This document shows positions 39,217-49,504 of a stretch of 62,002 bases of DNA, piece after piece. Position 1 is the first letter of the stretch. The number at the start of each line of letters is the position of its first letter. Below the pieces are notes generated by a model, which saw only the letters and a program-made list of their open reading frames with translations, did no database searches and was not told the origin of the DNA. A program made the translations under genes and the position numbers. This DNA comes from Rhodobacterales bacterium. GTDB lineage: Bacteria > Pseudomonadota > Alphaproteobacteria > Rhodobacterales > Rhodobacteraceae. The stretch spans positions 1 through 62,002 of the forward strand of contig QIGK01000130.1 in NCBI GenBank assembly GCA_003228875.1, written 5' to 3'.

Positions 39217-39554
39217 GGTTCGAATGTCATATGTAGGGTGTGTGCTTTGCACGCACCGTTTGGGGGCGGCGGCGAGGAAATCCAATTTTTGCATGTTGCG
39301 TGTTGTAGGGTGGGTGCTCGCACCCACCGCGCATTGGTTGATATTGGAACGGTGGGTGCAAGCACCCACCCTACAGATCGCAAGTTTTGGCACATCAATC
39401 CGAGGTTTGAATGTCACATGTAGGGTGGGCTTCAGCCCAGCATTTGACGGAGGGGTGGCGGGGTGAACCCCGCCCTACGGATTTTTGTGGCGTGTTTGGT
39501 TTGCCGCGCATCGTTTGGCGGCGGCGGTGCGTGGAGACCACGCACCCTACGGGC
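39217..39554. repeat. Array of six REP-like GTAGGGTG palindromes in mixed orientation
   Basis: Six hairpins share an outer GTAGGG end: A 39232-39258 (+), B 39305-39329 (+), C 39350-39374 (-), D 39420-39442 (+), E 39457-39479 (-), F 39525-39551 (-). B and C each have a perfect 9-bp GGTGGGTGC / GCACCCACC stem and are near-identical inverted copies separated by 20 bp. D and E form a second inverted pair. A and D share a left flank reading GGTTYGAATGTCAYATGTAGGGTG in two copies (39217 and 39404). The region between A and F carries a repeated CGTTTGG(G/C)GGCGGCGG stretch. This matches REP/BIME organisation; no RAYT transposase gene is in the window. Confidence 0.8.
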
Positions 39555-40196
39555 CTAATTAACGCTAAGCTTTTGGTTGCGTTTGTATTCGATCAATTCG
39601 CCAATTTGTTCAGTAACAAGCTGTGCTGCCCGAAGAGGATTTTGGTTAATTTCTTTTCCTGTAACTCGCCAAATGTAATAGCCAAGTTGTTTAACATAAT
39701 TGTCGCGTTTTCGGTCATGCTCAAGAATTTCTACGCTACCAGAGCGAAATTCTTTGCCATCGCATTCTACGTCAAAATTGAATATTTCGTGTTTGCACTT
39801 AACAAATATTCCAAAGTCAAGATTATAGGGTCCAACTTGTTTTTGAGGGACGATAACTATGGCGAAATCGCCTTTTTTTGACAATTCGATATTGGGGTCG
39901 TCACCGACAACAATCGCGATGTCATCAAGACCAAGTTAGTCATTATATTTTTCTGTGCGTAAAAAACACAATAACGCCCGTTCCAAAGGACTTTGCAAAA
40001 TGTTATCGCCCAAGACGCCTATTTCATTTTCAAAAATCTCTGAGTTTCCGCAAGCTTCTAAATGCTTTTTGGAGCGATAGGTCAGGTCGTCGTATTTGAT
40101 CTCGGAAATATGACGGAAACCCTTTGTTTGTGGGGTTCCAATTCTTGCCTTTTGATGTCGAGCAACTATTTCAGGAATATCTTCGGTAATATACAT
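39555..40196 (-). pseudogene. DUF559/PD-(D/E)XK nuclease-like gene interrupted by an ochre codon
   Basis: From 40196 the frame encodes MYITEDIPEIVARHQKAR to TEKYND, then TAA at 39936-39938, and continues in the same frame (LGLDDIAIVVGDDPNIELSKKGDF) without another stop to 39555. Read through, the product is about 213 residues. The C-terminal half resembles DUF559/Vsr-like nuclease folds: NLDFGIF, FDVECDGKEF, EHDRKRDNYVKQLGYYIWRVTGKEI (acidic and Lys residues of a PD-(D/E)XK site). A CAA to TAA change would explain the stop. The second half lacks its own clear ribosome-binding site. AT-richer codons than its neighbours suggest horizontal gain. Confidence 0.7.
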
Positions 40197-40261
40197 TTAG
40201 AATCCTAGGTTGGGAGATAAAGCTTAGCACAAACCATGAACAAGGTAAAGCTTTGTAACCT

Positions 40262-42412
<2,151 letters not shown>

Positions 42413-42820
42413 AAAGATTCCCCCGAACTTCTATATGGACCCTTTTTGTTCTCATTAAAAGGGCCGTATTGCGAAATGCTTTGATTGCGCGGGAAAGGAT
42501 TAAGCATCTCTGCCTTGCACGGCTTTGTTTTAAGGGGGAACGGATGAAGATAAACAAGAAGTTAATCTTTTAAGAGGCTTTTTAGGTATACAATACAACT
42601 TTTACGTTATTTTGTTCTTGTATTGTCCAAAAAAGTTTGGTTAATTGGCTTTGCAAGTGGCAAAGGTCATCAGATCGATTCGAAACGAACCCACCCCACC
42701 CTCGCTCCCTCGGGCTGGTTTGATGACTGCCACTGCAACTCCTCCATGTTGAACCGCTAATCCCTTGCCTAATGGCGGGGGATTAGCGATAATATAACCA
42801 AGCAAAACAGGAGCCGCCCC
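42413..42820. promoter_or_regulatory. Gene-free region with two inverted repeats before the NDUFS4-like gene
   Basis: No convincing gene. ACAATACAA (42590-42598) and TTGTATTGT (42618-42626) form a perfect 9-bp inverted repeat around an AT-rich 19-nt spacer, which suggests an operator or a hairpin. GCTAATCCC (42756-42764) and GGGATTAGC (42779-42787) form a perfect 9-bp stem that can extend inward with GCC/GGC; it lacks a T tract, and lies about 20 bp before the GGAG site of the next gene, so it may act in that transcript's leader. No tRNA fold was found. Confidence 0.4.
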
Positions 42821-43132
42821 ATGCCCGCACGAATTTACCAACCCGCTCGTAACGCCATGCAATCTGGCCAAGGGAAATCTGGCCAATGGGTATTGGAATT
42901 TGAACCAAATGCAGCACGGGGCATTGACCCGCTGATGGGCTGGACCAGTTCTCAGGATATGAACTCACAAGTAAAAATGAGCTTTGACAGCAAAGAATCC
43001 GCCATTGCATTCGCTACGGATAAAGGTATGGCGTTTCAAATCACCGAACCTAAAATCCGCAAACAACTGGTCCGCCAGGGCGGATATGCTGAGAATTTTG
43101 CGAGCAATCGTAAAACGGTTTGGACGCACTAA
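42821..43132 (+). CDS. NDUFS4-like accessory subunit of respiratory complex I
   Basis: 103 residues beginning MPARIYQPARNAMQSGQGKSGQWVLEFEP, with the GWTSSQDMNSQVKMSFDSKE and AIAFATDKG blocks and a basic end. This is the ETC complex I subunit family (homologue of the mitochondrial 18-kDa NDUFS4), found in alphaproteobacteria outside the nuo operon. GGAG ribosome-binding site 9 bp upstream. Role in complex I assembly or stability is known from mitochondria and inferred here. Confidence 0.88.
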   Translation: MPARIYQPARNAMQSGQGKSGQWVLEFEPNAARGIDPLMGWTSSQDMNSQVKMSFDSKESAIAFATDKGMAFQITEPKIRKQLVRQGGYAENFASNRKTVWTH

Positions 43133-43268
43133 GATTCCCTTTATGGTTGCTTGTTCATATTTTTCCGATTACAATTGAATTCGGCATCTAACGCCCTGAT
43201 TTCAATCGCTTGTATTGCAAACAATCTGAAGCTGAAGGTGTCGAAATTCTTTTCTTGAGGCAGTAAAA

Positions 43269-43532
43269 ATGAAAATTCTTGGTAAATTGGCCGCGCCGGT
43301 CGCGGCAGCGTTATTTCTGACAGCATGTTTGGAAGCAAACCCCATTGTGTCTGACTTTAATGGCGCGAGTGTGAAAATACAAACATCGCAATTTGCGACT
43401 GAAGTCTCGGCAAAAGACGCAACACAGGCGGAGGCTGACCGCATTTGCGGGCAAGCAGGGAAACGGGCAGAATATGCATCAACTCGTGTGCTGCCAAACT
43501 ATATGTTTGAGTCGCTATATCTTTGCTTGTAG
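43269..43532 (+). CDS. Small hypothetical lipoprotein
   Basis: 87 residues. The N-terminus has a basic start, a hydrophobic core and a lipobox LTAC with Cys20, so the protein should be lipidated and export by Sec is likely. The mature part is about 67 residues with two more cysteines (about 60 and 86) that may pair. No known domain recognised. A TTGAGGCAG ribosome-binding site precedes the ATG. Neighbours (NDUFS4-like, pdxA) give no hint. Confidence 0.65.
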   Translation: MKILGKLAAPVAAALFLTACLEANPIVSDFNGASVKIQTSQFATEVSAKDATQAEADRICGQAGKRAEYASTRVLPNYMFESLYLCL

Positions 43533-43620
43533 CATTTAAAAAAGCTGCAGCCGCGATAAACATTACCAGTCGCGGCAGTGGCATTCTTACGCAAGTTTTA
43601 TTAAGCTTTTGCTTGCTGAG

Positions 43621-44592
43621 CTACTCTCTTGCCTTAATCAACTGCCGTGCCATATCCAGCGCCACCTGCATACTGCGCATATCAGCAATGCCTTTGCCCG
43701 CAATATCAAATGCAGTGCCATGGTCAGGGCTGGTGCGCACAAAGGGCAAGCCAAGGGTAATGTTCACACCTTTTTCCAGCCCCAGATATTTTACAGGGAT
43801 CAACCCCTGATCATGGTATTGGGCCACAACCACATCAAATTTGCCGTCGCGCGCCATCATAAATACCGTATCGCCGGGCCATGGGCCAGACACGTCTATG
43901 CCTTCATCCTGACAGGATTTGATGGCGGGGCTGATGATCTCTATTTCTTCGCGCCCAAACCGCCCGCCTTCGCCCGCATGAGGGTTCAGGCCAGCCACCG
44001 CAATGCGGGGTGCCACAACGCCCATTTCACGCGCACCTTGGTCTGCCAGCCGAATCGCGGCGATCTGGGCATTAAAATCCCCGGCGTCAATCGCATCGCG
44101 CAGCGACATATGGATGGTTACCAAAACCGTGCGGATATCATCATTTGCCAACATCATCGCCACATTGCAGCCAGCCCTATGGGCCAGAATTTCTGTATGG
44201 CCGGCAAAGGTGTATCCCGCCGCTGCCAGTGATTCCTTATGTATGGGTGCGGTAACAATGGCTTTGATCTGGCCAGCCATTGCCAGATCAATGGCTTTGG
44301 CAATGGCATCAAAGGCTGCTTGTCCGGCTTGGGCGGATATTGCGCCTGTATCGATGCCGGAATTAGGTTCCGAGGTTTGCAGCAGGTTAAAATGTTCGGG
44401 GCTGAAATCTTCCAGTGCTGGAATGATCTGGAATTTGTGCAAAACCCCCAGCTTGTCAAAAGCTGTGGCCATTATGGCGGGATCCCCCAATATAACACAG
44501 GATTCGCCTGCGCCACTCGCCAAAAGCTTGGCGGTTATTTCGGGGCCGATACCTGCAGGGTCTCCCATGGTTATCGCAATTAAGTTTTCCAT
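43621..44592 (-). CDS. pdxA: 4-hydroxythreonine-4-phosphate dehydrogenase
   Basis: 323 residues. Motifs: ITMGDPAGIGPEI at the start, VTAPIHKESLAAAGYTFAGHTEILA with the metal-binding His, HMSLRDAID, AGLNPHAGEGGRFGREE and YHDQGLIPVKYLG, DHGTAFDIAGKGIA. It oxidises the pyridoxal precursor that PdxJ (18.7 kb) then uses. Divergent from motB. The family includes PdxA2 paralogues of other function, so the call rests on length and motif set. Confidence 0.9.
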   Translation of the reverse strand: MENLIAITMGDPAGIGPEITAKLLASGAGESCVILGDPAIMATAFDKLGVLHKFQIIPALEDFSPEHFNLLQTSEPNSGIDTGAISAQAGQAAFDAIAKAIDLAMAGQIKAIVTAPIHKESLAAAGYTFAGHTEILAHRAGCNVAMMLANDDIRTVLVTIHMSLRDAIDAGDFNAQIAAIRLADQGAREMGVVAPRIAVAGLNPHAGEGGRFGREEIEIISPAIKSCQDEGIDVSGPWPGDTVFMMARDGKFDVVVAQYHDQGLIPVKYLGLEKGVNITLGLPFVRTSPDHGTAFDIAGKGIADMRSMQVALDMARQLIKARE

Positions 44593-44699
44593 ATTTCGGC
44601 ATAATGCGGCTTTGCCCGAATGGTCAATCAGAAATTCATCACGCCACTAACCATTCGGTAAGGTTCTGCGGCGTAAGGTGCCGTTGGGAATGGGAAATT

Positions 44700-45584
44700 A
44701 TGGGGGCGGATATGTCTGAAAATGATTCTGCAAATAAACCGGTCGTGCGGCCGATTATCATCAAGAAAAAAATTATCAAAGCAGCCGGGCATCATGGCGG
44801 CGCATGGAAAGTGGCTTACGCGGATTTTGTAACCGCGATGATGGCGTTTTTTCTGCTGATGTGGCTGCTTAACGCCACCTCCGAGGAACAGCGCCAAGGT
44901 ATTGCTGCCTATTTCAGCCCCGGCATTCCGATATTCAGCGAAACCGGCGGCGGGCAGGGCATGTTTGGCGGCGAAACGGTTTTTTCCGAAGACACCAAAG
45001 AGAGCAGCAATGGCGGCACGGTTGGGGATCGGTCGGAGGACCGTTCCGGCAATGCGGGTTCAACCGGCGTTATGGAATCCAAAGAGGGTGAAGGCGACGC
45101 AGGTGCAGGTGACGGCGACGCGGAATTTACAGAGATTGAAAACATGTTTCGCGGCAATAGCGGCGAAAGTTGGGCCGCAGACCCGTTGTTGAAACATGTG
45201 GCAACGCGTATCACCGACGAAGGGCTGATAATTGATATTTTTGATCTGCCCGAGTCTCCCTTATTCAATACCGGAACCAACCAGCCCAGCGAAAAGATGT
45301 ATTTGTTATTGGAAATGATTTCGCGGGTTATTGGCGCGGTGACCAACAATATTGCGATTTCTGCACATATTGACAGCATTCCGGAACCCGGCGCAACGCT
45401 GGACGGGTTTTCCCTGACCGCTGGGCGGGCGCTGATTGCCAATTCAGTAATGATCGAGGCAGGCGTTGACCCAAACAGGTTTACCCGGCTAACCGGCGGT
45501 TCAGACCGTACACCAGTTGGGCAAGGCGCACCGGAATACCGAAACCGGCGGGTTGAAATCGTGTTGCTGCGAAAAGACCGCTAG
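44700..45584 (+). CDS. motB: Flagellar stator protein MotB
   Basis: About 294 residues. A basic cytosolic start leads to GAWKVAYADFVTAMMAFFLLMWLL, with the proton-carrying Asp at the head of the only membrane helix (about 35-55). A periplasmic linker rich in Gly and acidic residues follows, then an OmpA-like peptidoglycan-binding domain (AHIDSIPEPG, LTAGRALIANSVMIEAGV, YRNRRVEIVL). Two starts are possible (44700, MGADMSENDS; 44712, MSENDS). The motA partner lies 11 kb away at 55.7 kb. First gene of the flagellar cluster. Confidence 0.92.
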   Translation: MGADMSENDSANKPVVRPIIIKKKIIKAAGHHGGAWKVAYADFVTAMMAFFLLMWLLNATSEEQRQGIAAYFSPGIPIFSETGGGQGMFGGETVFSEDTKESSNGGTVGDRSEDRSGNAGSTGVMESKEGEGDAGAGDGDAEFTEIENMFRGNSGESWAADPLLKHVATRITDEGLIIDIFDLPESPLFNTGTNQPSEKMYLLLEMISRVIGAVTNNIAISAHIDSIPEPGATLDGFSLTAGRALIANSVMIEAGVDPNRFTRLTGGSDRTPVGQGAPEYRNRRVEIVLLRKDR

Positions 45585-45612
45585 GAAGTATATTTAGTTA
45601 CAATTTTGTTTG

Positions 45613-45627
45613 TTAGGTCGTTCTTAA
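45613..45627 (+). promoter_or_regulatory. CtrA-like box before flgE
   Basis: TTAG, seven bases, TTAA: a seven-of-eight match to the CtrA consensus TTAA-N7-TTAA, 64 bp before the flgE start. CtrA governs flagellar genes in alphaproteobacteria including roseobacters. Confidence 0.5.
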
Positions 45628-45690
45628 CCTTGTCACGTGAAAACTCATCGGTAATCGACCACAGCTATTTCAGCACAAAAAGGGTTACTG

Positions 45691-46992
45691 ATGACTATTT
45701 CTTCCTCAATGAATGCCGGCGTATCCGGCCTGCAAATCAATGCAAGCAAGCTGGCGACCATTGCCGATAATATCGCCAATTCAAAGACCTATGGCTATAA
45801 GCGGGTCGACGCAGATTTTACGGCGATGACACTGGGCAGCAATGTTGGCACTTATACCGCGGGCGGGGCTCGGGTTTCGACATTTCGCGATGTGGCGGCT
45901 AATGGCTCATTGATTGGCACGACAAATTCCATGGATATTGCCATAACCGGCCGTGGGTTTTTGCCGGTGACCCCAGCTTCGGCGCTGGCGAATACCGGCG
46001 CGGCACTGCCGCTTCGCCTGACAACCACCGGATCATTTTTTCCCGATTCGCAAGGGGTGATGACCTCTGACAGCGGGATGGTTTTGTTGGGTTGGCCGGC
46101 AAACCCGGATGGCACATTTCCAGGGCTGCCGCGCGATAGTGCTGCTGGGCTGGTGCCTGTCAATATGACCCATAACCAGTTTGCTGCCAACCCGACCACC
46201 GAAATCGGGCTTGGCATAAACCTGCCTGCAACCGCCACACAGGCGGGCGGCACCGGTGACCCGTTTGAGCTTTCGATTGAATATTTTGACAACCTAGGCA
46301 CCACAAATTCCATGACAGCGGTTTTTACCCCACAAGTGCCCGTGGCCGGACAATCCAACAGTTGGACAATGGAGATCATCGATTCCGCCACTGGCCTTGC
46401 GCCGATTGCAGAATTTGACGTTGTTTTTGACAACACAACCGCGCTTGGTGGTTCTCTGCTAAGTGTCACACCGGTTTTTGGGGGTGCTTATAATGCAGCC
46501 ACCGGCGATATAACCGTGGCCTTTGACCGGGGTCCGGTGGACATCAATATCGGAATGATAGGATCAAATGATCGCATGACGCAGCTTTCATCATCCTTTG
46601 CACCGATCAGCCTGTCAAAGAATGGCGCGCCAACCGGCAATGTGATTGGCATGGAAATTGATTCAAACGGGCTGGTTTCGGCCAATTACGACTCCGGATT
46701 CTCCAAGGTAATTTTCCGGGTGCCGCTGGCGGATGTTGCCAACCCCAATGCTTTGGAGGCCATGTCAGCCCAAACCTATTCTATTACGCGCGATAGCGGT
46801 GATTTCTTCCTGTGGGATGCGGGTTCTGGCCCAACCGGTGAAACCATTGGTTATGCCCGCGAGGAATCAACCACTGATATTGCTGGCGAGCTGACCGCGT
46901 TGATCCAGACGCAGCGGGCTTATTCATCCAATGCCAAGATTATTCAAACCGTAGACGAGATGTTACAGGAAACCACCAATATCAAGCGCTAG
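45691..46992 (+). CDS. flgE: Flagellar hook protein FlgE
   Basis: 433 residues. The N-terminal rod/hook motif SSMNAGVSGLQINASKLATIADNIANSKTYGYKRVDADF and the C-terminal TDIAGELTALIQTQRAYSSNAKIIQTVDEMLQETTNIKR (both conserved D0 coils) are present with the variable middle D1/D2. FlgE polymerises into the hook. FlgK and FlgL follow on the same strand. Confidence 0.93.
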   Translation: MTISSSMNAGVSGLQINASKLATIADNIANSKTYGYKRVDADFTAMTLGSNVGTYTAGGARVSTFRDVAANGSLIGTTNSMDIAITGRGFLPVTPASALANTGAALPLRLTTTGSFFPDSQGVMTSDSGMVLLGWPANPDGTFPGLPRDSAAGLVPVNMTHNQFAANPTTEIGLGINLPATATQAGGTGDPFELSIEYFDNLGTTNSMTAVFTPQVPVAGQSNSWTMEIIDSATGLAPIAEFDVVFDNTTALGGSLLSVTPVFGGAYNAATGDITVAFDRGPVDINIGMIGSNDRMTQLSSSFAPISLSKNGAPTGNVIGMEIDSNGLVSANYDSGFSKVIFRVPLADVANPNALEAMSAQTYSITRDSGDFFLWDAGSGPTGETIGYAREESTTDIAGELTALIQTQRAYSSNAKIIQTVDEMLQETTNIKR

Positions 46993-47028
46993 ATGCGCGT
47001 TGATCTGATCAAAAAGGGAGGGTGAATT

Positions 47029-48489
47029 ATGAGTATTTCAGCCGCAATTTCAAACGCTTATTCAGGGCTGACAGCTGTTTCACGCCGTGCGGAAACGATC
47101 TCCAGCAATGTGGCCAATGCGTTGAATGAAAATTACACCCGCCGAGAGGTCATGACCGCTGAGCGGGTGATCGGTGGCACCGGAAGCGGGGTCAAGATCG
47201 ACAGTATTTTCAGGGCTGTGGATGTGTTGGCAACCTCGCAACGCCGCGCGACCGGGGCTGAACTTGGCAATGCGTCTGTGAAATCGGATGCCATGACCCG
47301 CATGGCAGAAATGCTGGGCCAGCCCGGGGATGCGCGGGCTTTGGCCACGCAGGTATTGGGGCTGGAAAACAGCTTACGGGCTGCTGCCGATGCGCCGCAA
47401 TCAGATGCATTGCGTGCCAATGTTTTGTCAGATGCTGCCGGGCTTGCCAAATCCCTGAATTCAATATCCACCCAGACCAGCGCGGTGCGCATGGAGGCAG
47501 ATGCCACCATCGCCCGAAATGTGCAAACGGTTAATACCACCTTAAAACAAATCGAGGCCGTGAATACCGAAATCCGCATTCGTGGTTCCGGCAGCGGCGA
47601 TACCGCTGCACTTGAGGACGAACGCGCCCGTTTGATTGACCGAATTTCCGAATTGATCCCGATCCGTCAAATATCACGGGATAAGGGCGAGGTTGCGATC
47701 TATTCCCAAAATGGGGCAGCGCTGATTGACGGTGCCGCCAATGTTTTGGAATTCACACCAACACCGGTGATCACCCATGACATGACACTGGCCTCCACGG
47801 CCTTGTCTGGTATCTCAATAAACGGGCGGCCGATAACAATGGGCAGCGGCGCGGGGCAGCTTGACGGCGGCGCATTGGCGGCTGCATTTGAGGTGCGCGA
47901 TGTGATCGCCCCTGAATTCAACAGCCGCATAGACGCGATGGCGCGCGATCTTGTGAACCGGTTCCAAAGCCCGGCCGTTGACCCGACCCTTGCGCCCGGT
48001 GACGCAGGGATATTTACCGATAATGGTGCAGCCTTTTTGCCAGCTGATGAACTTGGCCTTGCGGGGCGTATCGACATCAATGGCCTTGTTGATCCGGCCC
48101 AAGGCGGGGATTTATGGCGGTTGCGCGACGGCATTGCTGCGCTTGCACCCGGCCCCGCTGGGGATGACAGCCAGTTTCGCCGTATGGTCGAGGCGATGAC
48201 AATGCAAATCGCGCCCGGCGGTGCCACCGGTGTTATCACGCTTTCCAGCGCCACAAGTCTGGCTGCCGGAATTACCAGCATCGTTGCAGGGTCTGCCAGC
48301 CGACAAGAAGACCAGACGGCTTATCAGATGGGCCAATTTGATATTCTGCGCGAGGGCGAGCTGGCCATGACCGGCGTCGATTCAGATTATGAAATGCAGC
48401 AGCTTTTGCTGGTGGAACAGGCTTATGCCGCCAATGCGCGGGTGATTTCCACAGCGGATATGATGATGCAAACCCTGTTGGAGATATAA
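47029..48489 (+). CDS. flgK: Flagellar hook-associated protein FlgK (HAP1)
   Basis: 486 residues starting MSISAAISNAYSGLTAVSRRAETISSNVANALNENYTRR and ending in QQLLLVEQAYAANARVISTADMMMQTLLEI, the D0 coils of HAP1. It joins hook to filament. A strong GGGAGG ribosome-binding site lies before the ATG. Confidence 0.93.
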   Translation: MSISAAISNAYSGLTAVSRRAETISSNVANALNENYTRREVMTAERVIGGTGSGVKIDSIFRAVDVLATSQRRATGAELGNASVKSDAMTRMAEMLGQPGDARALATQVLGLENSLRAAADAPQSDALRANVLSDAAGLAKSLNSISTQTSAVRMEADATIARNVQTVNTTLKQIEAVNTEIRIRGSGSGDTAALEDERARLIDRISELIPIRQISRDKGEVAIYSQNGAALIDGAANVLEFTPTPVITHDMTLASTALSGISINGRPITMGSGAGQLDGGALAAAFEVRDVIAPEFNSRIDAMARDLVNRFQSPAVDPTLAPGDAGIFTDNGAAFLPADELGLAGRIDINGLVDPAQGGDLWRLRDGIAALAPGPAGDDSQFRRMVEAMTMQIAPGGATGVITLSSATSLAAGITSIVAGSASRQEDQTAYQMGQFDILREGELAMTGVDSDYEMQQLLLVEQAYAANARVISTADMMMQTLLEI

Positions 48490-48490
48490 C

Positions 48491-49501
48491 ATGAAAAGTG
48501 CAGCAGTTTCTGACCTGTCATCCGCCATGCGCCTACAAAGGGTTGGCCAGTCTACCCGCGCCAACATGCAAACCGCAGGATACGAGGTGGCAAGCGGGCT
48601 AAAAGCCGATCTGATCAAAGCCACAGGCGGGAATTTATCCAGCCTGTTTGCCATTGAAAAAACCATGGCGCGGCTGGATGTTCGTGCGGGGGCGATTTCA
48701 ATCGCCAGTGCGCGGGCCGAAGCGACGCAGTTTAACCTTGAAAAAATCCAGCAAAATGTGGCTGAGTTTGGCACTGATTTAATTGCGGCTGTTAACCTCG
48801 GCAACCAGCAACAGGCATTTTCGGTGGCCAGTTCTGCGCGCGGCGCGTTTGACAGTATTGTCTCGGCCATCAATGGCCGCTATGGCGATCAGGCGCTTTT
48901 TGCCGGTGCCAATGTGGATGGCGCGGCGGTGTTAGACGCGCAATCCATGTATAATGACATTATAGCGCTGACAGGTGCGGCACCGGATTCGACCGCTGTA
49001 ATTGCCGCCGTGGATGATTATTTTTATAACCCTGCCGGCGGTTTTGCGACCACAGGCTTTCTTGGCGATGCATTAAATGCAGCCGGTGCCGAAATTGCTG
49101 ACGGCGAGGTCGTTGATTATTCGGTGCGCGGTGATGCGCTGGCCCTGCGCGATGCGTTGCGCAATGTGGCACTGATTGCCATTGCCAATAATGGTGACCA
49201 CGCAGGCAGTGATCTGGACAGCATGAACATCATGGGCGCGGCGGCAACCGGCGCGATTACAACCGTGAATTCGGTAATTGATCTGCGCGAAAGCCTTGGC
49301 CATGTGGAAGAAAAGCTTTCACAAGCTGCTGCCTTTAATGCTTCGCAAAAAAATACATTTGAGATTAACCGCAACGGTATAATCGCGGCAGACCCTTACG
49401 AGGCCGCGACCCGTTTTCAGGCTCTGCAAGGCCAAATGGAGGCTGTGTATATCATGACATCGCGCCTCTCTACCCTGAAATTACAAAACTATCTGAGGTA
49501 A
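48491..49501 (+). CDS. flgL: Flagellar hook-associated protein FlgL (HAP3)
   Basis: 336 residues. N-terminal SDLSSAMRLQRVGQSTRANMQTAGYEVASG and a flagellin-like helical C-terminus (AATRFQALQGQMEAVYIMTSRLSTLKLQNYLR). It sits between FlgK and flagellin in the filament. Starts 1 bp after the flgK stop. Confidence 0.9.
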   Translation: MKSAAVSDLSSAMRLQRVGQSTRANMQTAGYEVASGLKADLIKATGGNLSSLFAIEKTMARLDVRAGAISIASARAEATQFNLEKIQQNVAEFGTDLIAAVNLGNQQQAFSVASSARGAFDSIVSAINGRYGDQALFAGANVDGAAVLDAQSMYNDIIALTGAAPDSTAVIAAVDDYFYNPAGGFATTGFLGDALNAAGAEIADGEVVDYSVRGDALALRDALRNVALIAIANNGDHAGSDLDSMNIMGAAATGAITTVNSVIDLRESLGHVEEKLSQAAAFNASQKNTFEINRNGIIAADPYEAATRFQALQGQMEAVYIMTSRLSTLKLQNYLR

Positions 49502-49504
49502 ACC

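Noticed and set aside
39217-39554. CRISPR array
   Set aside because: Repeats vary in sequence, spacing and orientation and are palindromes with paired ends, not direct repeats with unique spacers.
42650-42720. tRNA or attachment site suggested by a TTCGAA-like loop
   Set aside because: The flanking bases do not pair as a T arm and no acceptor or anticodon arm could be drawn.
42641-42886. 81-codon minus-strand frame before the NDUFS4-like gene
   Set aside because: It overlaps the start of that gene and its hairpin leader, and shows no domain or ribosome-binding site.
44648-44663. CtrA-like site before motB (CTAA-N7-GTAA)
   Set aside because: Two mismatches from consensus; too weak to list.
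45852-46469. 205-codon minus-strand frame inside flgE
   Set aside because: Antisense shadow of an intact hook gene.
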